Of a DNA stretch of 63,841 bases, positions 16,417 to 24,212 are shown piece by piece. Origin of the DNA: a virus; IMG/VR virus record IMGVR_UViG_3300021168_000030, positions 1 through 63,841 of that record; one strand, 5' to 3'. Below the pieces are notes generated by a model. The model saw nothing but the letters and a program-made list of their open reading frames with translations. It had not been told where the DNA came from and did no database searches. The translations under genes were made by a program, and so were the position numbers. Every line of letters starts with the position of its first letter. Within the stretch, counting starts at the first letter, position 1.

Positions 16417-16650
16417 TCATACCACCACACACAGATGCACGATGAATGTGTCGGGGAGCTTTCCATCGTCGGTCAAACGACAGCGGAACTTGCGGTAAGT
16501 GCGCACGTCCCTTATGACGACAAAATTACCACCCTGCGGAAATACGGCGAGGCGGTCACTGAGCGTGCGCGGTAACTGCTTCCTAACTTGCTGCGCAAAC
16601 CACGGATTTGGCTGCGCAAACCATGGATTCGTGGGCTCAAAGCCGCTCAT
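16417..16650 (-). CDS. tandem paralogue 4, with duplicated Asn-Pro-Trp motif
   Basis: A 77-residue member. The ATG at 16650 overlaps the nuclease stop as ATGA and follows a G-rich ribosome site. Asn-Pro-Trp-Phe-Ala-Gln occurs twice near the N-terminus from a 21-base tandem duplication. The Gln-Leu-Pro-Arg helix and the ending Ile-Val-His-Leu-Cys-Val-Val-Val mark the family. Confidence 0.65.
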   Translation of the reverse strand: MSGFEPTNPWFAQPNPWFAQQVRKQLPRTLSDRLAVFPQGGNFVVIRDVRTYRKFRCRLTDDGKLPDTFIVHLCVVV

Positions 16651-17309
16651 CTTCCCCCCACTCCATGAAACGGACATGATACCACCGCGCAGTATTTCTT
16701 GCATAAGCCATTGGGAGTGGGCGGGAACTCCTGGGTCTCGTGAGCACGCTGGAACTTTTTGACACGGGGCAGGATCTCGGCCCATAGCGCCGGCAGGTTT
16801 TCGCGCCGGGCCTCATCCCGCACGATCTTGTCGTAGTTTACGTAGACCAGCGCCGACCGAATACGAGTTAAGAGGTTCGGCTGGTGTGCGAACAGCACCG
16901 CGGCGCTTAAGCGCAACTGCGTCAGGTCTTCTTTGGGCTTGCCAGTCTTCCAGTCCAGTATGACGGCATAGGTCCCGTTGATCTTGACACAGTCTATTAC
17001 GACGCGCAGCCACGCGTTCTTACCCATATATCCGACTGGTCTGAAGGTAGCGCTAATCGCCAATTTCTGCTCGTAATAGAATTTACCGGGCGACGCGGCG
17101 ACGCTTGCCAGTAGCCCCTCGTGCTGGACGTATCCAAGGGGCAAGGCCGTGCCGTGTTTCAGCCGCGCCTCGAAGTACGCATGCAACTTATCCCCCTCGT
17201 CGCGGTGCGGGGTCGGCCCTTCAGAGATATCCCGGGCAATGTCGTAATGGTAGTGTTTTTTCGGGCACGTCTCGAAGTTGTTGAGCTTGCTGAAGGACCA
17301 GGCGGTCAT
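16647..17309 (-). CDS. Cas4/RecB-like PD-(D/E)XK nuclease with Fe-S cysteines
   Basis: A 220-residue exonuclease-like protein. Cys15 in the N-terminal helix and Cys203, Cys207 and Cys212 at the C-terminus have the spacing of the Fe-S cluster in Cas4 and AddB-type nucleases. Catalytic residues are likely Asp106, Asp119 and Lys121 (Asp-Trp-Lys-Thr-Gly-Lys). It probably resects DNA ends in replication or recombination. It lies upstream of the four-paralogue cluster. Confidence 0.85.
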   Translation of the reverse strand: MTAWSFSKLNNFETCPKKHYHYDIARDISEGPTPHRDEGDKLHAYFEARLKHGTALPLGYVQHEGLLASVAASPGKFYYEQKLAISATFRPVGYMGKNAWLRVVIDCVKINGTYAVILDWKTGKPKEDLTQLRLSAAVLFAHQPNLLTRIRSALVYVNYDKIVRDEARRENLPALWAEILPRVKKFQRAHETQEFPPTPNGLCKKYCAVVSCPFHGVGGR

Positions 17310-17578
17310 TGGCAGCTCGTCGTGTACATGCCTTGGCCTAACCTGATCGTGGTGCAGTTCTGCGGCAGGGGATAGTAGACCGGAGGATTATAGATAGGCA
17401 TAGGCGCCTCACCTGACCATTCCGGGTGGTAGGTGTGGCAGCATGGAACATAGTTATTGCCCAGTGCCATACCCTGTGAGAATCCGTCGTAGAACCCTTG
17501 CGAGAAGCTACCGACTTGCGCCGCTGCGGCAGTGGACAAGCTAACACAAAACGCGGCTGCGACCATGAGAGTTTTCAT
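17306..17578 (-). CDS. small secreted protein
   Basis: A 90-residue protein with a Sec signal peptide (cleavage after Ala-Ala-Ala near residue 20). The mature part is rich in Tyr, Pro, Gly and Asn and has several Cys. Its start overlaps the upstream stop as TGATG. Function is unknown; export during early infection is unusual for a phage. Confidence 0.55.
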   Translation of the reverse strand: MKTLMVAAAFCVSLSTAAAAQVGSFSQGFYDGFSQGMALGNNYVPCCHTYHPEWSGEAPMPIYNPPVYYPLPQNCTTIRLGQGMYTTSCQ

Positions 17579-17799
17579 CACTTATTTCCCTTCTCTACTG
17601 CATGTGGAACCGCGGCACACCAGACCGTAAAGTCCTCGCCCACATTAAAAAAATCCCATCCGATTTTATCCCTTTTGCGTGCGCACTCCGCCTCATTTGC
17701 AAAAAGCTGAGGGTACACACTGGCTGGCACTGCATCCACCGTACTCGGATATGTTCCGGTTAGGTGAGCCGCGAAAGTCAGTAAGATCCATTTGGTCAT
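17578..17799 (-). CDS. small protein with hydrophobic N-terminus
   Basis: A 73-residue protein. The first 24 residues could be a weak signal peptide; the rest contains two Cys and aromatic residues. It is coupled by TGATG overlaps on both sides. Function is unknown. Confidence 0.5.
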   Translation of the reverse strand: MTKWILLTFAAHLTGTYPSTVDAVPASVYPQLFANEAECARKRDKIGWDFFNVGEDFTVWCAAVPHAVEKGNK

Positions 17800-17984
17800 C
17801 ACGTATTCTCCTTCTTCTGTACATAATCTATAAGCTCCTTCTGAGACCGCAATAATATATTCTCGGTAACAATCTTTTCTTTACCGTTATAAGTAATCCT
17901 ATCTCCACGACAAAAATAACCGGGGTAAGAAACTAGAAATTCTCGATCCTCCCAAATACTACGAATTCTTCTTAGGATGCCCAT
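17799..17984 (-). CDS. small basic phage protein
   Basis: A 61-residue protein from the ATG at 17984, which follows GAGGAGG and overlaps the upstream stop. It is rich in basic residues with a beta-like middle. Function is unknown. Confidence 0.5.
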   Translation of the reverse strand: MGILRRIRSIWEDREFLVSYPGYFCRGDRITYNGKEKIVTENILLRSQKELIDYVQKKENT

Positions 17985-18136
17985 CACGTGTCCTCCTCTG
18001 CGCCAAGCTCGCGGCAAAGATCAATAACGTCCATGCCTGGATAGCATTCGGCAGCAAGGCGCAATATCGCTAAGAACTTGTCGTCCACCAGCTTGCTTAA
18101 AATATCGAGCATCAGCGCTAGCTTTTCCTCATCCAT
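17984..18136 (-). CDS. 50-residue acidic helical protein after the polymerase gene
   Basis: The ATG overlaps the DNA polymerase stop as TGATG and the stop overlaps the next ATG. The product is almost wholly helical and acidic with two Cys. Its coupling to the polymerase suggests a replication-linked role, but nothing more can be said. Confidence 0.5.
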   Translation of the reverse strand: MDEEKLALMLDILSKLVDDKFLAILRLAAECYPGMDVIDLCRELGAEEDT

Positions 18137-20061
18137 CACGAGTTCTCCTTCTTCTCAGCTGCCAATAGAGTCTTACCCCATCCCCCCTCTGACGCAAGGG
18201 GTAAGTCCGGCGCCCACGCCGGCCGTATTGCGAACTGCCGATCGAGCTCCTGATCCCACCACTCGACTTCTCTTTCAGGCACACAGTAGTCAAGGGAGTC
18301 GTGAGTAGATAGGAACGGATGGTAGCCTGTCAAGTCAAAAACACGCACGGCGATGTCAGTTACTACGATCCGTGAAAGAGCCTGCGAGATGTTCTCAATC
18401 GATTTCCCGCCATATATTTTGTAATACCCGCCGGTAGTTCGATTGTCGTATACTATAGCTGTAGTATTATCCGGCATACGCTCGAACCGTAAATTCGGAT
18501 ACATTAAACATAGGTAGTTCGGCAGCCACAGACAATCAAACCCAGGCTCGACCACTGGGAATGTGGACGCACGATAGGCGAGATAATCGATGTTCAACAG
18601 TTGGCGGACATTCTGAACACCCCGCGATACCACCAAGACATACTGAATTAGCTGCTCACCGCGGTGCCACAAGGTTCGGATCTCCGGGTACTCACTACGG
18701 TAGTGAGAAATGATCTCCACGGATTGCTCCAGGGTTACCTCGACACTGATCCCGCCGTTACCCAGGAACAACATATGCCGAAATTTCGGAGCGCCACAGC
18801 CATAGCCTAACCCCAGGATCCCTGTTTTGCCTACGAACCGCTCCTTGGTGTCGGCCTTGGTTATGGTTCGCTGGTATATAGTCGACGCAAACTCGGAATA
18901 GACATCGCGACCCTCGGCAAACGCCCTCAGAAGTTTCATGCACTGGGCTAGCCATGCGACCATGCGCGCCTCGATCTGTGAGGAGTCGCGGTGGACGATG
19001 CGATATCTCGGTGGCGCGGCGATGCCGGCGCGAATGGGCGACATCCTCGTGAAGTTCTGCCAGTTGGTCTTGTCGTCACCCGATAGCCTGTGCGTGCGCG
19101 CGCCAGAATACTTCAAGGGCACGGCGCCCCATCGCTCGCCATGTCCCCGCCAATCCAATAACGATAGGTCTAGTAGTTTCTGGGTGCGGGTTTCTTCGAG
19201 GGTGCTCTTTTGACTGGTACGCGCTGCTAGTATGGCCTGGACCTCGAGCGGCTGCTCAGGGTCCATGCATAGTTCCTTGAACTCGCGGTCGCCCTTGGCC
19301 AGCGCAAAGGTCTCCTTACCTGTAACGGGTGAGATCTTCAATGGCACGTCGACGCCGTAGCTCTCCAGCAAAGCAGCGAATTTCGGGTTGGACCGAAAGA
19401 CCTCCGGGTCGATAGCCGACACCCGGTCGAGGACCTCCTGCTTCCGGGCCCTGACTGCCCCCAGATGCACCGCCAGCGGCTCTGGGTCAAGTTTGACCTG
19501 GGGCAGTATGTGCATACGCGCCACGAGATCTATAAGGCGCAGCTCAGTAGGGCTAAAAATCTTTTTGAGTTTTAAGAATATACTATAGCAGTTCTCATTA
19601 TCGCGGTTGCAGTAGTCGGCGTATTCCCATAACTCAGGGTCAGTGAAATTTTCGAGCCGCTTACCGACGGCACGCACGACCGCGTCGCCTTTGTCTGGCA
19701 GCTCTAAGTATTTGGACACAGCGGCGAGCGACGATCTGCCGACAACAGCGTGCGTCGTCGCTCGCGCCATGCTCAGCGGGTCGAGGTATAACTCCGCGGC
19801 GATTCCGAAATGCCAGGCTAAAATGCTACCGTCGAACCTGACGTGATAGGCGCACAGTGCCAGCTTAGACCAGTCGTAGGAATTCAGTCTACGCCGCACG
19901 TTCTTATGACCAACTTCCACAGCTGATGGCTCGTCGTCGAGCTTGAACGAGCACATGATGACCTGGAACCGAGGGTCTAAGATATACTCGGCCGTGGTCA
20001 TCTTCTTGAGGCTGTAGTCTTTGTCGTAATAAGTTTCATAATCAATCGTTAGGATCGCCAT
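18136..20061 (-). CDS. family A DNA polymerase with 3'-5' exonuclease
   Basis: A 641-residue replicative polymerase without a 5' nuclease domain. The proofreading domain starts at once (Asp7 and Glu9 in Asp-Tyr-Glu-Thr) and its Exo III motif is Tyr-x3-Asp near residue 150. Polymerase motif A is Asp-Ser-Ser-Gln-Ile-Glu-Ala-Arg, motif B is Lys-x3-Leu-Gly-Leu-Gly-Tyr-Gly, and motif C is His-Asp-Ser in place of the usual His-Asp-Glu. GAGGG precedes the start, and the palindrome lies upstream of it. Confidence 0.92.
   Translation of the reverse strand: MAILTIDYETYYDKDYSLKKMTTAEYILDPRFQVIMCSFKLDDEPSAVEVGHKNVRRRLNSYDWSKLALCAYHVRFDGSILAWHFGIAAELYLDPLSMARATTHAVVGRSSLAAVSKYLELPDKGDAVVRAVGKRLENFTDPELWEYADYCNRDNENCYSIFLKLKKIFSPTELRLIDLVARMHILPQVKLDPEPLAVHLGAVRARKQEVLDRVSAIDPEVFRSNPKFAALLESYGVDVPLKISPVTGKETFALAKGDREFKELCMDPEQPLEVQAILAARTSQKSTLEETRTQKLLDLSLLDWRGHGERWGAVPLKYSGARTHRLSGDDKTNWQNFTRMSPIRAGIAAPPRYRIVHRDSSQIEARMVAWLAQCMKLLRAFAEGRDVYSEFASTIYQRTITKADTKERFVGKTGILGLGYGCGAPKFRHMLFLGNGGISVEVTLEQSVEIISHYRSEYPEIRTLWHRGEQLIQYVLVVSRGVQNVRQLLNIDYLAYRASTFPVVEPGFDCLWLPNYLCLMYPNLRFERMPDNTTAIVYDNRTTGGYYKIYGGKSIENISQALSRIVVTDIAVRVFDLTGYHPFLSTHDSLDYCVPEREVEWWDQELDRQFAIRPAWAPDLPLASEGGWGKTLLAAEKKENS
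18694..18704. promoter_or_regulatory. extended ACTACNGTAGT palindrome in polymerase gene
   Basis: Central G, extended to an 8-bp-arm palindrome CTCACTACGGTAGTGAG. On the coding strand it reads Ser-His-Tyr-Arg-Ser-Glu. Confidence 0.5.
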
Positions 20062-20076
20062 ATTACCCTCAAAACC

Positions 20077-20087
20077 ACTACAGTAGT
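20077..20087. promoter_or_regulatory. ACTACNGTAGT palindrome upstream of DNA polymerase
   Basis: Exact copy 15 bases upstream of the polymerase ATG, ahead of its GAGGG ribosome site, in the 50-base gap after the preceding gene. Confidence 0.7.
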
Positions 20088-20111
20088 AATTATATGGTAT
20101 GCTGTCTTATT

Positions 20112-20813
20112 TCACAACCCCGACCAAGAAGCGGTAATTTCGCGGGTAACCTTGGATGAGGGCTTAGGCAACATAACCGCGCTGGTGAGAACTATGTCGG
20201 CCAGCTTCATCGCCTTCCTATATTTAGCCAGCCATGTGTGGTCTGGGCCAGGAAGTTGCCACTGGTAGCGTTTGAGGTTTTTGGGTGGTGCGTTGAAACG
20301 CTCGGTCCAGATTTGATCTCCACTGATCAACAAGCTCAATGTCGGCCACTGCGCCAATACGTGAGCTACAGTGAGCGTCACGCCGCGGGTCAGGTAGCTT
20401 TTCACTACGTCATGGGTAACAGCAGCTATACGAAATTCCTGCGTTGCTTTGGTGCACCACTCGTTTAGCCTAATTCTCTTTAGAGGGGATAGGTGATCGA
20501 CGTAAAACATATGATTACCATTCGCGTCCCAGTTGCTATTGTACAGCTCTTTATTAAAATTAAGCTGAACATACGAAGTAGTATCCGGCATATTAATTTT
20601 GGCGTACCTAATTACGCGCAACATATGCTGCGATTTATTATTTACAATAGATTTCACAGCTCCGCGGACTTCCGGCGCGAGAAGCCCAGTCTGTACTTCA
20701 TCCAGTGTAAGCGGGAAATCATCGCACATGACGGCCGTGCGCCGTCCGGCTAGCTGTCGCGCGCGCTCCAGCATCGACGAGATTACGCGCGGAGTAATGG
20801 TGTAGTTCGGCAT
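20112..20813 (-). CDS. early protein of unknown function
   Basis: A 233-residue protein with a clear ribosome site (GGAG). It is mixed alpha/beta, with no motif I can name; the C-terminal third is basic and Trp-rich. It precedes the polymerase gene in the same operon, so a replication role is possible but unproven. Confidence 0.6.
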   Translation of the reverse strand: MPNYTITPRVISSMLERARQLAGRRTAVMCDDFPLTLDEVQTGLLAPEVRGAVKSIVNNKSQHMLRVIRYAKINMPDTTSYVQLNFNKELYNSNWDANGNHMFYVDHLSPLKRIRLNEWCTKATQEFRIAAVTHDVVKSYLTRGVTLTVAHVLAQWPTLSLLISGDQIWTERFNAPPKNLKRYQWQLPGPDHTWLAKYRKAMKLADIVLTSAVMLPKPSSKVTREITASWSGL

Positions 20814-20825
20814 GGTGTCTACTCC

Positions 20826-21020
20826 TTACGCATCAACCATAATCGTGACCCTCTTTGCCCGCCACCCTTGGCGCCTAGCCACAGCCTTCGACGTGATGGT
20901 TCCCAAGCATTCATTTTCCTCAAACATCTGCCACACCTCAGCCGCCGTACGGCCAGCGGCGCCATACACTACGGCTTTGTTCTTTATGTGAACGATCATG
21001 TACGGTTCGTCGATAACCAT
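20826..21020 (-). CDS. small basic phage protein
   Basis: A 64-residue protein after GGAGGG. It has a beta-beta-helix-beta look with a Lys/Arg-rich end. Function is unknown. Confidence 0.5.
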   Translation of the reverse strand: MVIDEPYMIVHIKNKAVVYGAAGRTAAEVWQMFEENECLGTITSKAVARRQGWRAKRVTIMVDA

Positions 21021-21030
21021 GTGACCCTCC

Positions 21031-22350
21031 CTATACCTTGATCCTCACGACGTCACCCCACGGTACCTCGTGCTCAGTGGTCGCGCACCAGATCACATGA
21101 TACCCCGGTTTCTCCACGGGGAACGAACCCAACAAGTCCGTCATGTACATCAGCATGTCCGGCTTAATGTCTTGCTCAGCTAACCATTCAAAGGGCGGCC
21201 GGAAGTCGGTCCCGCCGCCACCGACGCCGCCCTTGACGCGTATGGCTTCGAGCTCGTCGAACGAACTGGCTTCGTCGATGCGCTGGATCTTCGCGTCACA
21301 CCATATCAGGATCATGCGTCGCGGCCTGACATTCGCCAATATGCTACCGATCTCGGCGAAGAACGCAGATAGCTCCTTATCGCCAATGCTCCCCGAGCTA
21401 TCGATCGCACAGACCACTGTGCCAGCGCCATAGTCGGCACGGCCAGGAACTATAATGATAGGATTAAGCACTAAACGCCTCCTATTGGGCCTATTCCATG
21501 TCTCAGTCTTATTGCCAATGCGCCCCGTAATCAGCAATCTGAGCTGCTCACGCCATGACACTTGCGGTTCCAGGATCTCATCGACCATGCGCTGGAAGCT
21601 CGCCGGCATCTTGCCTATGGCCTTGGCGGCGGCCGCAGCGCGCGCAACAGCCTCGCGGTGCTCGCTCTCGCTAGGGAGATCCTCGCGGCCGGTCACCGTG
21701 TCGGTATACGGCTCCCGTAGTTCGTCAAACCTACCGCCATTGTTCGCGGCGTAATTATCTGGCTTACCAGGGACGCGCGAGCCCCGGGCCTGACCGTAAG
21801 TCGAATTACCTTGACCATGCTGACTCTGCTGACCATTACCACCCTGACCACCATTAGGCGGCGGCGGTACAAAATATTTCTCATAGAGATCCTCGACCAG
21901 ATCCTTGCCCGATACCTGGGGATCGTACAGCCACGCTGGATTGCACATCCCGATGTTGCTGGCTACTAAATCTGCGTTGATGATATAGTCCGCGCAGACG
22001 TTAAAGAGCTCCTGGTCCCAGTCGAGGTTTCTCAGCTTTCCTACACTACTGTAGTGCTTCATGCGGGATGGGTGCCTCTGGATCGCGTGGTAGACCTCGT
22101 GCGCCAGCACAAACACCCGCTCCGGGCCTTTTAGGGTCTGGAGGTAATCCGGGTTGTAGTATACGCGCCTACCATCGGTGGCCGCCGACGGAATCGCTGC
22201 AGTCGGATATTCCTCCATCTCGCTATAAAAATAATAGCAGAAGAATGGGCACGCGTTCATGAACCCAACGCGCGCGATCTCCATCATTTGTTTTTGATCA
22301 GGTGTTAGGGTTACCTTGAGGGGTAACCCACTATTCTGCATATTGCTCAT
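21031..22350 (-). CDS. VWA-like protein with metallopeptidase domain (DUF2201-like)
   Basis: A 439-residue protein. The N-terminal domain (1-150) has a zinc HExxH motif (His84, Glu85, His88), matching the putative metallopeptidase family PF13203. A Gly/Gln-rich linker follows. The C-terminal domain is VWA-like with an intact MIDAS: Asp-Ser-Ser-Gly-Ser near 313, a Gly-Thr-Asp loop and a later Thr-Asp. Such proteins pair with MoxR/CobS-like AAA ATPases as chaperone-like complexes; the ATPase lies at 24209-25444. The substrate is unknown. Confidence 0.85.
   Translation of the reverse strand: MSNMQNSGLPLKVTLTPDQKQMMEIARVGFMNACPFFCYYFYSEMEEYPTAAIPSAATDGRRVYYNPDYLQTLKGPERVFVLAHEVYHAIQRHPSRMKHYSSVGKLRNLDWDQELFNVCADYIINADLVASNIGMCNPAWLYDPQVSGKDLVEDLYEKYFVPPPPNGGQGGNGQQSQHGQGNSTYGQARGSRVPGKPDNYAANNGGRFDELREPYTDTVTGREDLPSESEHREAVARAAAAAKAIGKMPASFQRMVDEILEPQVSWREQLRLLITGRIGNKTETWNRPNRRRLVLNPIIIVPGRADYGAGTVVCAIDSSGSIGDKELSAFFAEIGSILANVRPRRMILIWCDAKIQRIDEASSFDELEAIRVKGGVGGGGTDFRPPFEWLAEQDIKPDMLMYMTDLLGSFPVEKPGYHVIWCATTEHEVPWGDVVRIKV
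22045..22055. promoter_or_regulatory. ACTACNGTAGT palindrome inside VWA gene
   Basis: Exact copy with central T, extended to CACTACTGTAGTG. On the coding strand it reads His-Tyr-Ser-Ser, just after the HExxH motif. Confidence 0.5.
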
Positions 22351-22358
22351 TAGCTTTC

Positions 22359-22595
22359 CTACTCTAGGATATGGTCAAATATGCTGCAAAATACGTCGAA
22401 GATCTTGTTGCGGTCGACCTGCAGCGGATAGGCTCGATAGATGGCGCACATACTATGGTTTACGAAGGTCGCGTCTTCACCTTGGAAAGAGCGAGATTTG
22501 CCATCACTTTTGCGGATTAGCTTGTATTGTCCGGGGCAATCCCTATCAAGGGAGTATTGCTCAGTCTCATAGAAGATTACTTCATCAACACTCAT
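22359..22595 (-). CDS. small phage protein between VWA and DUF3150-like genes
   Basis: A 78-residue protein with a beta-rich first half and a helical C-terminus. Its ATG overlaps the stop of the upstream gene as ATGA, tying it to the AAA/VWA set. Function is unknown. Confidence 0.55.
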   Translation of the reverse strand: MSVDEVIFYETEQYSLDRDCPGQYKLIRKSDGKSRSFQGEDATFVNHSMCAIYRAYPLQVDRNKIFDVFCSIFDHILE

Positions 22596-23539
22596 GATCT
22601 GATCCTCTCCACGATACCTTTGGCTTGGGCCAGCACGCTAGCACGCGCGCCAGCGTCCTTACGCAAGGTCTCGGCGTCCACGCCGTCGAGCATGGTCTTA
22701 ATGTCCTCGACGACGCGCGTTACCTCCGGCGCGCCGGCCAGGTTCCACCCCGGGAGTAACACGGCCAGCTCGCGTACATTCTCGATCGTAGACTTCTTAA
22801 AACGTGTTGTTATCTTCCCAGTCGCGTTCGTCATGTCCCCCTTATCTCCCAGGTCGGTCGCGCTCCCTTCCAAGCGCTCGACGATATGCTCGACCCGAGT
22901 CCTAACCTCGTCCCACATAGCCTGCGAGGCGCTCTCGACCATCCTGGCCTGACGCGCTTGGAGGGATTTGGTCAGCCGCTCCATCACATGCGCGTCTAAC
23001 CCCTTGAACGCCGCACCGGCGGGTATTGGCTCGAAGTCGAAGTGGATCCGGAACTGACGACGGATGTCGTCAACTCCCGGGTAATCCGCATCCGCCATCA
23101 GGCCGAGGTTCGTTTTGGCCTGGCTGACCAGCACGGGATACTCGACGAGAAACTCATCCAGTAGCCCCATCGCGACGCGCTTTTGCCCAGATAGGGCGCC
23201 GAGGTATTTGTCGAGCAGCAGGTGTGGGAGCAGCCTCGGCCCGGTCTGGCGCTCGGCGTGCGGATCGGATACCCACGGTAGCGTCAGGCTGTAATGCAGG
23301 GTGCGCACCTTCGCAAAAGCATTACGGGTGTTCTTGAGTTTGTCGTCAGCACCCGCCATGATGTTCTTGACGAACCGCCCGACATCGCCGGTTGCGTTGG
23401 CGTCTTGTTTGACCTTCTCTAACATGGTTCGATCCGATCGCTCGGCGTTGAACATGCCTATTGTCACGTTTGCTAAGAGTGCACTTTCGCGCACTGCCTG
23501 CAGCATATCATCTTGGGTTACTGTGAAGTTTCCGTCCAT
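22592..23539 (-). CDS. helical protein, DUF3150-like, partner of the AAA/VWA set
   Basis: A 315-residue, almost wholly helical protein without membrane segments. Its length, helical make-up and position between a MoxR-like ATPase and a VWA protein resemble DUF3150 proteins, but I could not confirm the family. It may be an adaptor or substrate of the ATPase. It has its own upstream palindrome and an AAAGG ribosome site. Confidence 0.6.
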   Translation of the reverse strand: MDGNFTVTQDDMLQAVRESALLANVTIGMFNAERSDRTMLEKVKQDANATGDVGRFVKNIMAGADDKLKNTRNAFAKVRTLHYSLTLPWVSDPHAERQTGPRLLPHLLLDKYLGALSGQKRVAMGLLDEFLVEYPVLVSQAKTNLGLMADADYPGVDDIRRQFRIHFDFEPIPAGAAFKGLDAHVMERLTKSLQARQARMVESASQAMWDEVRTRVEHIVERLEGSATDLGDKGDMTNATGKITTRFKKSTIENVRELAVLLPGWNLAGAPEVTRVVEDIKTMLDGVDAETLRKDAGARASVLAQAKGIVERIRS

Positions 23540-23553
23540 TGGGTTACCTTTCT

Positions 23554-23564
23554 ACTACAGTAGT
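23554..23564. promoter_or_regulatory. ACTACNGTAGT palindrome upstream of DUF3150-like gene
   Basis: Exact copy 14 bases upstream of the ATG, just before the AAAGG ribosome site, in a 100-base gap. Confidence 0.7.
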
Positions 23565-23641
23565 GGTGGATTTTAGGGTAGAGCGTACCGTGAAGACCCG
23601 CCGTATCGACGGGTCTCTGCGCTGCGCTCCCTGGGAAGCAG

Positions 23642-23872
23642 CTAGTCTTCGGCTAGTGGTCTGAACACCCTCGCGACGCAGCGCCTTACGCGTTGTGCTA
23701 GGCTCGGCTTCTGGTTCACATACACATGGGTCACGCAGCACAGTCCATGGTCCCGTTCACACTCCAGGGCCTCGAAGCATTGGCTGCAATAGAGACCGTC
23801 GGGATCAAGGTCCTCGTCACACATGTGCGCGACTACTAGGAATTTATAACCGCATTTGGCGCAGGTCATCAT
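23642..23872 (-). CDS. small zinc-ribbon-like protein
   Basis: A 76-residue protein with Cys-x2-Cys at the N-terminus, Cys-x2-Cys in the middle and further Cys/His pairs, consistent with a zinc ribbon, then an Arg-rich tail. The ATG overlaps the upstream stop as ATGA. It could bind nucleic acid. Confidence 0.6.
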   Translation of the reverse strand: MMTCAKCGYKFLVVAHMCDEDLDPDGLYCSQCFEALECERDHGLCCVTHVYVNQKPSLAQRVRRCVARVFRPLAED

Positions 23873-24033
23873 TTGTTTTCGTCCTTATCGTCAACTAATT
23901 TTTCGTCGCGTGATACAACTATTATACCAAGCTCGATACACTTCTTCCGGTATGCTTGATAATCGCCTGCGAGAAGCAGCCGATTAAGTTCCGCAAATTC
24001 ATACCAAGCGTGCGTTTGTTCTTTTTCCGTCAT
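23869..24033 (-). CDS. 54-residue helical phage protein
   Basis: Start and stop both overlap their neighbours as ATGA. The product is helical and charged, ending in an acidic Lys/Asp-rich tail. Function is unknown. Confidence 0.5.
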   Translation of the reverse strand: MTEKEQTHAWYEFAELNRLLLAGDYQAYRKKCIELGIIVVSRDEKLVDDKDENK

Positions 24034-24212
24034 GGATATGGTTTCCTCCCAATATCTACATAGTAGGCTTTACCACGAAGCACTTGGTCTTCGGCCCAAG
24101 CGCGAGGCACTCTTGCGGTATCCCTTATAGCTGGATGAGTTGCTCTGTATTCGACTATATCGTTATTCTTATCAAATACCCGCTCAATTTTTACACCCTG
24201 CGTTTTCATCAT
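24030..24212 (-). CDS. 60-residue phage protein coupled to the AAA gene
   Basis: The ATG at 24212 overlaps the AAA ATPase stop as ATGA. The product is mixed beta and helix and basic. Function is unknown; the coupling suggests it accompanies the ATPase. Confidence 0.5.
   Translation of the reverse strand: MMKTQGVKIERVFDKNNDIVEYRATHPAIRDTARVPRAWAEDQVLRGKAYYVDIGRKPYP

Noticed and set aside
15580-16650. True CaaX prenylation of the four paralogues
   Set aside because: Bacterial hosts lack the enzymes; the pattern is reported as a curiosity only.
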